Below are positions 62,602-64,000 of a stretch of 64,000 bases of DNA, in pieces. The position numbers and the translations under genes were made by a program. Source of the DNA: Sinomonas albida (GTDB lineage: Bacteria; Actinomycetota; Actinomycetes; Actinomycetales; Micrococcaceae); contig NZ_SWDW01000004.1 in NCBI RefSeq assembly GCF_004919045.1, forward strand, positions 1 through 64,000, in the 5' to 3' direction. Position 1 is the stretch's first letter. Each line of letters begins with the position of its first letter. The notes under the pieces were generated by a model. That model did no database searches, was not told the origin of the DNA, and saw only the letters and a program-made list of their open reading frames with translations.

Positions 62602-64000
62602 TCAGACGACGGTGAGCGTGATGGTCGAGCCCTCGGGCACGTCCCGGTCGACGGGGTCCTGGGCACGGACCGTGCCGAAGAATCCGCCCAGGACGTTCTG
62701 GACCTTGACCGTGAAGCCGAGCTTCTGAAGCGCGTCCTGGGCCGCGCTCACCTGCTGGCCCACGAAGTTGGGCACGTGCACCATGCGCGGGCCCTTCGAG
62801 AGCGTGAGCGTGACGGTCGAGCCCCGCGTGAGACTCTGGCCGGCGCCCGGATTCTGGGTGACCACGGATCCGGCCGGAATCGTGCGGTCGAACACGGGGG
62901 TGTCGGCCACGGACGGCTTGAAGCCCGCCGCGGTCAGCGCGGCGACAGCGTCAGCCTGCGTCATCCCGACGACCTTGGGGATGGGGATCGGCTGCGGGCC
63001 CTTCGACACCGTGAGGGACACGGGACTCCCGTGCTTGAGCGGGGTCCCCGCGGTCGGATCCTGCGCCATGACGACCCCCGCCGCGACCGTGTCGCTGAAC
63101 GACTCGGTCACGGTGCCGAGCGTCATCTTCGCGTTCGAGAGTGCCTGCTTGGCCGCGTCGATCGGGGTCCCCGTGAGCTGGGCGAGGGGGAAGAGCTCGG
63201 GGCCCTTCGAGACCATGAGCTGGACGCCCTCGAACTTGCGGATCTGGGCGCCGGCCCCCGGCGTGCTCGCGACGATGAGTCCCGCGTTCACGGTGTCGTC
63301 GAACACGTCGTGAGTGGTGAAGCCGAGGCCAGCATCCTGGATGACCGCCTGGGCCTGGGCGACCGTGAGGTTCCTCACCGGTGGCACGGTCGCGAGCGCA
63401 CCGGGGCCGAAGCCGAAGAACCACCCGATCGCTGCCGCGAGGAGAGCGAGGACGACGACGATGGCGAGCCACACGAGGCCCCGTCGCCGGGGATGGCCCT
63501 TGCCGAGCTGGTGGGTGGGGCGCGCGGCCGCGGCGCGCGCAGCGCGATCGGCCTCTTTGGCCTGCCGCTTCTGCTCGCGCGGTCTCGGCGGCTCGTTGCC
63601 TTCGGGCCTCGGCATGACCGAGGTGTGGGACGAGCCGTAGGCCGTGATGACCTCGGTGCCGCGCGGCATGGCCTCCGTCCGATCGCCGGAGAGGCGTTCG
63701 GTGAGCGAGTCGTGGGGGCCGCGGGCGGCCGGCGCACGGTAGTCGAGCTGCGCGTCCGTGAGGGAGAGCCGGATGTCGCGGATCTCGCCCAGCAGGGCAC
63801 CGGCGCTCGGCGGCCGGCCGTTCGGGTCCTTGCGCGTCATCCAGCCCACGAGCTCGTCGAGCTCGGGCGCCAGGCCTGGTGCCCGGTCCGAGGGCGGCGG
63901 GACGTCGCTGTTCACATGCTGGTAGGCCACATGGGTCCGCTCCGGCCCATGGAACGGAAGGCTGCCGGTGAGCATCTCGAACAGCATGATCCCGGTCGAG
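62602..64000 (-). CDS. PASTA-domain Ser/Thr protein kinase (N-terminus beyond window)
   Basis: The C-terminal 466 residues are visible. The kinase end reads STGIMLFEMLTGSLPFHGPE and MTRKDPNGRPPSAGALLGEI. A juxtamembrane linker, one membrane helix (RGLVWLAIVVVLALLAAAIG) and four PASTA domains follow (starts near VPPVRNLTVAQAQ, LAQLTGTPIDAAK, IPKVVGMTQADAV, VPNFVGQQVSAAQ). PASTA domains sense peptidoglycan fragments outside the cell. It is a candidate for phosphorylating the GarA/OdhI-type FHA protein, by analogy. It is convergent with DAHP synthase, as pknL is near aroG in Mycobacterium. Confidence 0.93.
   Translation of the reverse strand, partial: STGIMLFEMLTGSLPFHGPERTHVAYQHVNSDVPPPSDRAPGLAPELDELVGWMTRKDPNGRPPSAGALLGEIRDIRLSLTDAQLDYRAPAARGPHDSLTERLSGDRTEAMPRGTEVITAYGSSHTSVMPRPEGNEPPRPREQKRQAKEADRAARAAAARPTHQLGKGHPRRRGLVWLAIVVVLALLAAAIGWFFGFGPGALATVPPVRNLTVAQAQAVIQDAGLGFTTHDVFDDTVNAGLIVASTPGAGAQIRKFEGVQLMVSKGPELFPLAQLTGTPIDAAKQALSNAKMTLGTVTESFSDTVAAGVVMAQDPTAGTPLKHGSPVSLTVSKGPQPIPIPKVVGMTQADAVAALTAAGFKPSVADTPVFDRTIPAGSVVTQNPGAGQSLTRGSTVTLTLSKGPRMVHVPNFVGQQVSAAQDALQKLGFTVKVQNVLGGFFGTVRAQDPVDRDVPEGSTITLTVV

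Noticed and set aside
1-64000. CRISPR array or cas genes
   Set aside because: No regularly spaced short repeats and no Cas proteins were seen.

Overview
The window looks like a chromosome segment from a high-GC actinobacterium of the Micrococcaceae (Arthrobacter/Sinomonas-like). The basis is inference from strong GC bias at third codon positions, frequent GTG starts, and gene order on the right side: gcvH - GarA/OdhI-type FHA protein - FtsR-type MerR - DUF151 nuclease - second MerR; pyruvate carboxylase; class II DAHP synthase convergent with a PASTA kinase. No species is claimed.

Positions 1 to about 35,100 are an accessory region that reads as a genomic island rich in defence genes. In order it holds: the end of an IS3-type transposase; a Type III restriction-modification operon (mod-res plus a small DUF3892-like gene); a stretch of decayed genes (a transglycosylase with an in-frame stop and frameshifts, two short genes each with one in-frame TAG, a frameshifted AbiEii-type nucleotidyltransferase); a complete IS481-family element with a 14-bp target duplication; an orphan MobF/TraA relaxase-helicase; a PLD-nuclease/SNF2-helicase fusion with a divergent two-TM coiled-coil gene; a 140-bp direct repeat; a two-gene SIR2 operon whose SIR2 protein has a GAF-like C-terminus; an McrBC pair followed by an 1810-residue UPF1-like helicase with a C-terminal Vsr-like nuclease; and an EcsC-family gene.

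The island ends at a second copy of the 140-bp repeat, which runs directly into the 3' end of a tRNA (T-arm, acceptor strand and CCA; likely tRNA-Pro). This is the expected distal att junction of an element integrated at a tRNA 3' end. The intact tRNA would lie to the left, outside the window. A second IS481-family element is inserted immediately after the CCA and has duplicated the tRNA end. The two 140-bp repeats suggest that at least two elements accreted in tandem.

From about 36,456 onward the sequence is ordinary chromosome: a conserved-TM-helix membrane protein; a MarR-lactonase pair; a broken HTH gene; an ArsR-SRPBCC-VOC operon; a DinB protein and a flavin-dependent oxidoreductase; an IclR regulator divergent from an MFS permease; an Fpg-type glycosylase; the gcvH-FHA-ftsR-DUF151-merR group; a ParA ATPase; pyruvate carboxylase; a MinD-like ATPase; FadD-type acyl-CoA synthetase; ROK glucokinase; two paralogous alpha/beta hydrolases; a lysophosphatidate acyltransferase; DAHP synthase; and a PASTA Ser/Thr kinase cut by the window end. 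Several perfect inverted repeats mark likely terminators and regulator sites.

The best candidates for undescribed biology are the Cys-motif protein plus SIR2-GAF operon, the PLD-SNF2 gene with its divergent membrane partner, and the possible three-gene McrB-McrC-helicase/nuclease locus.
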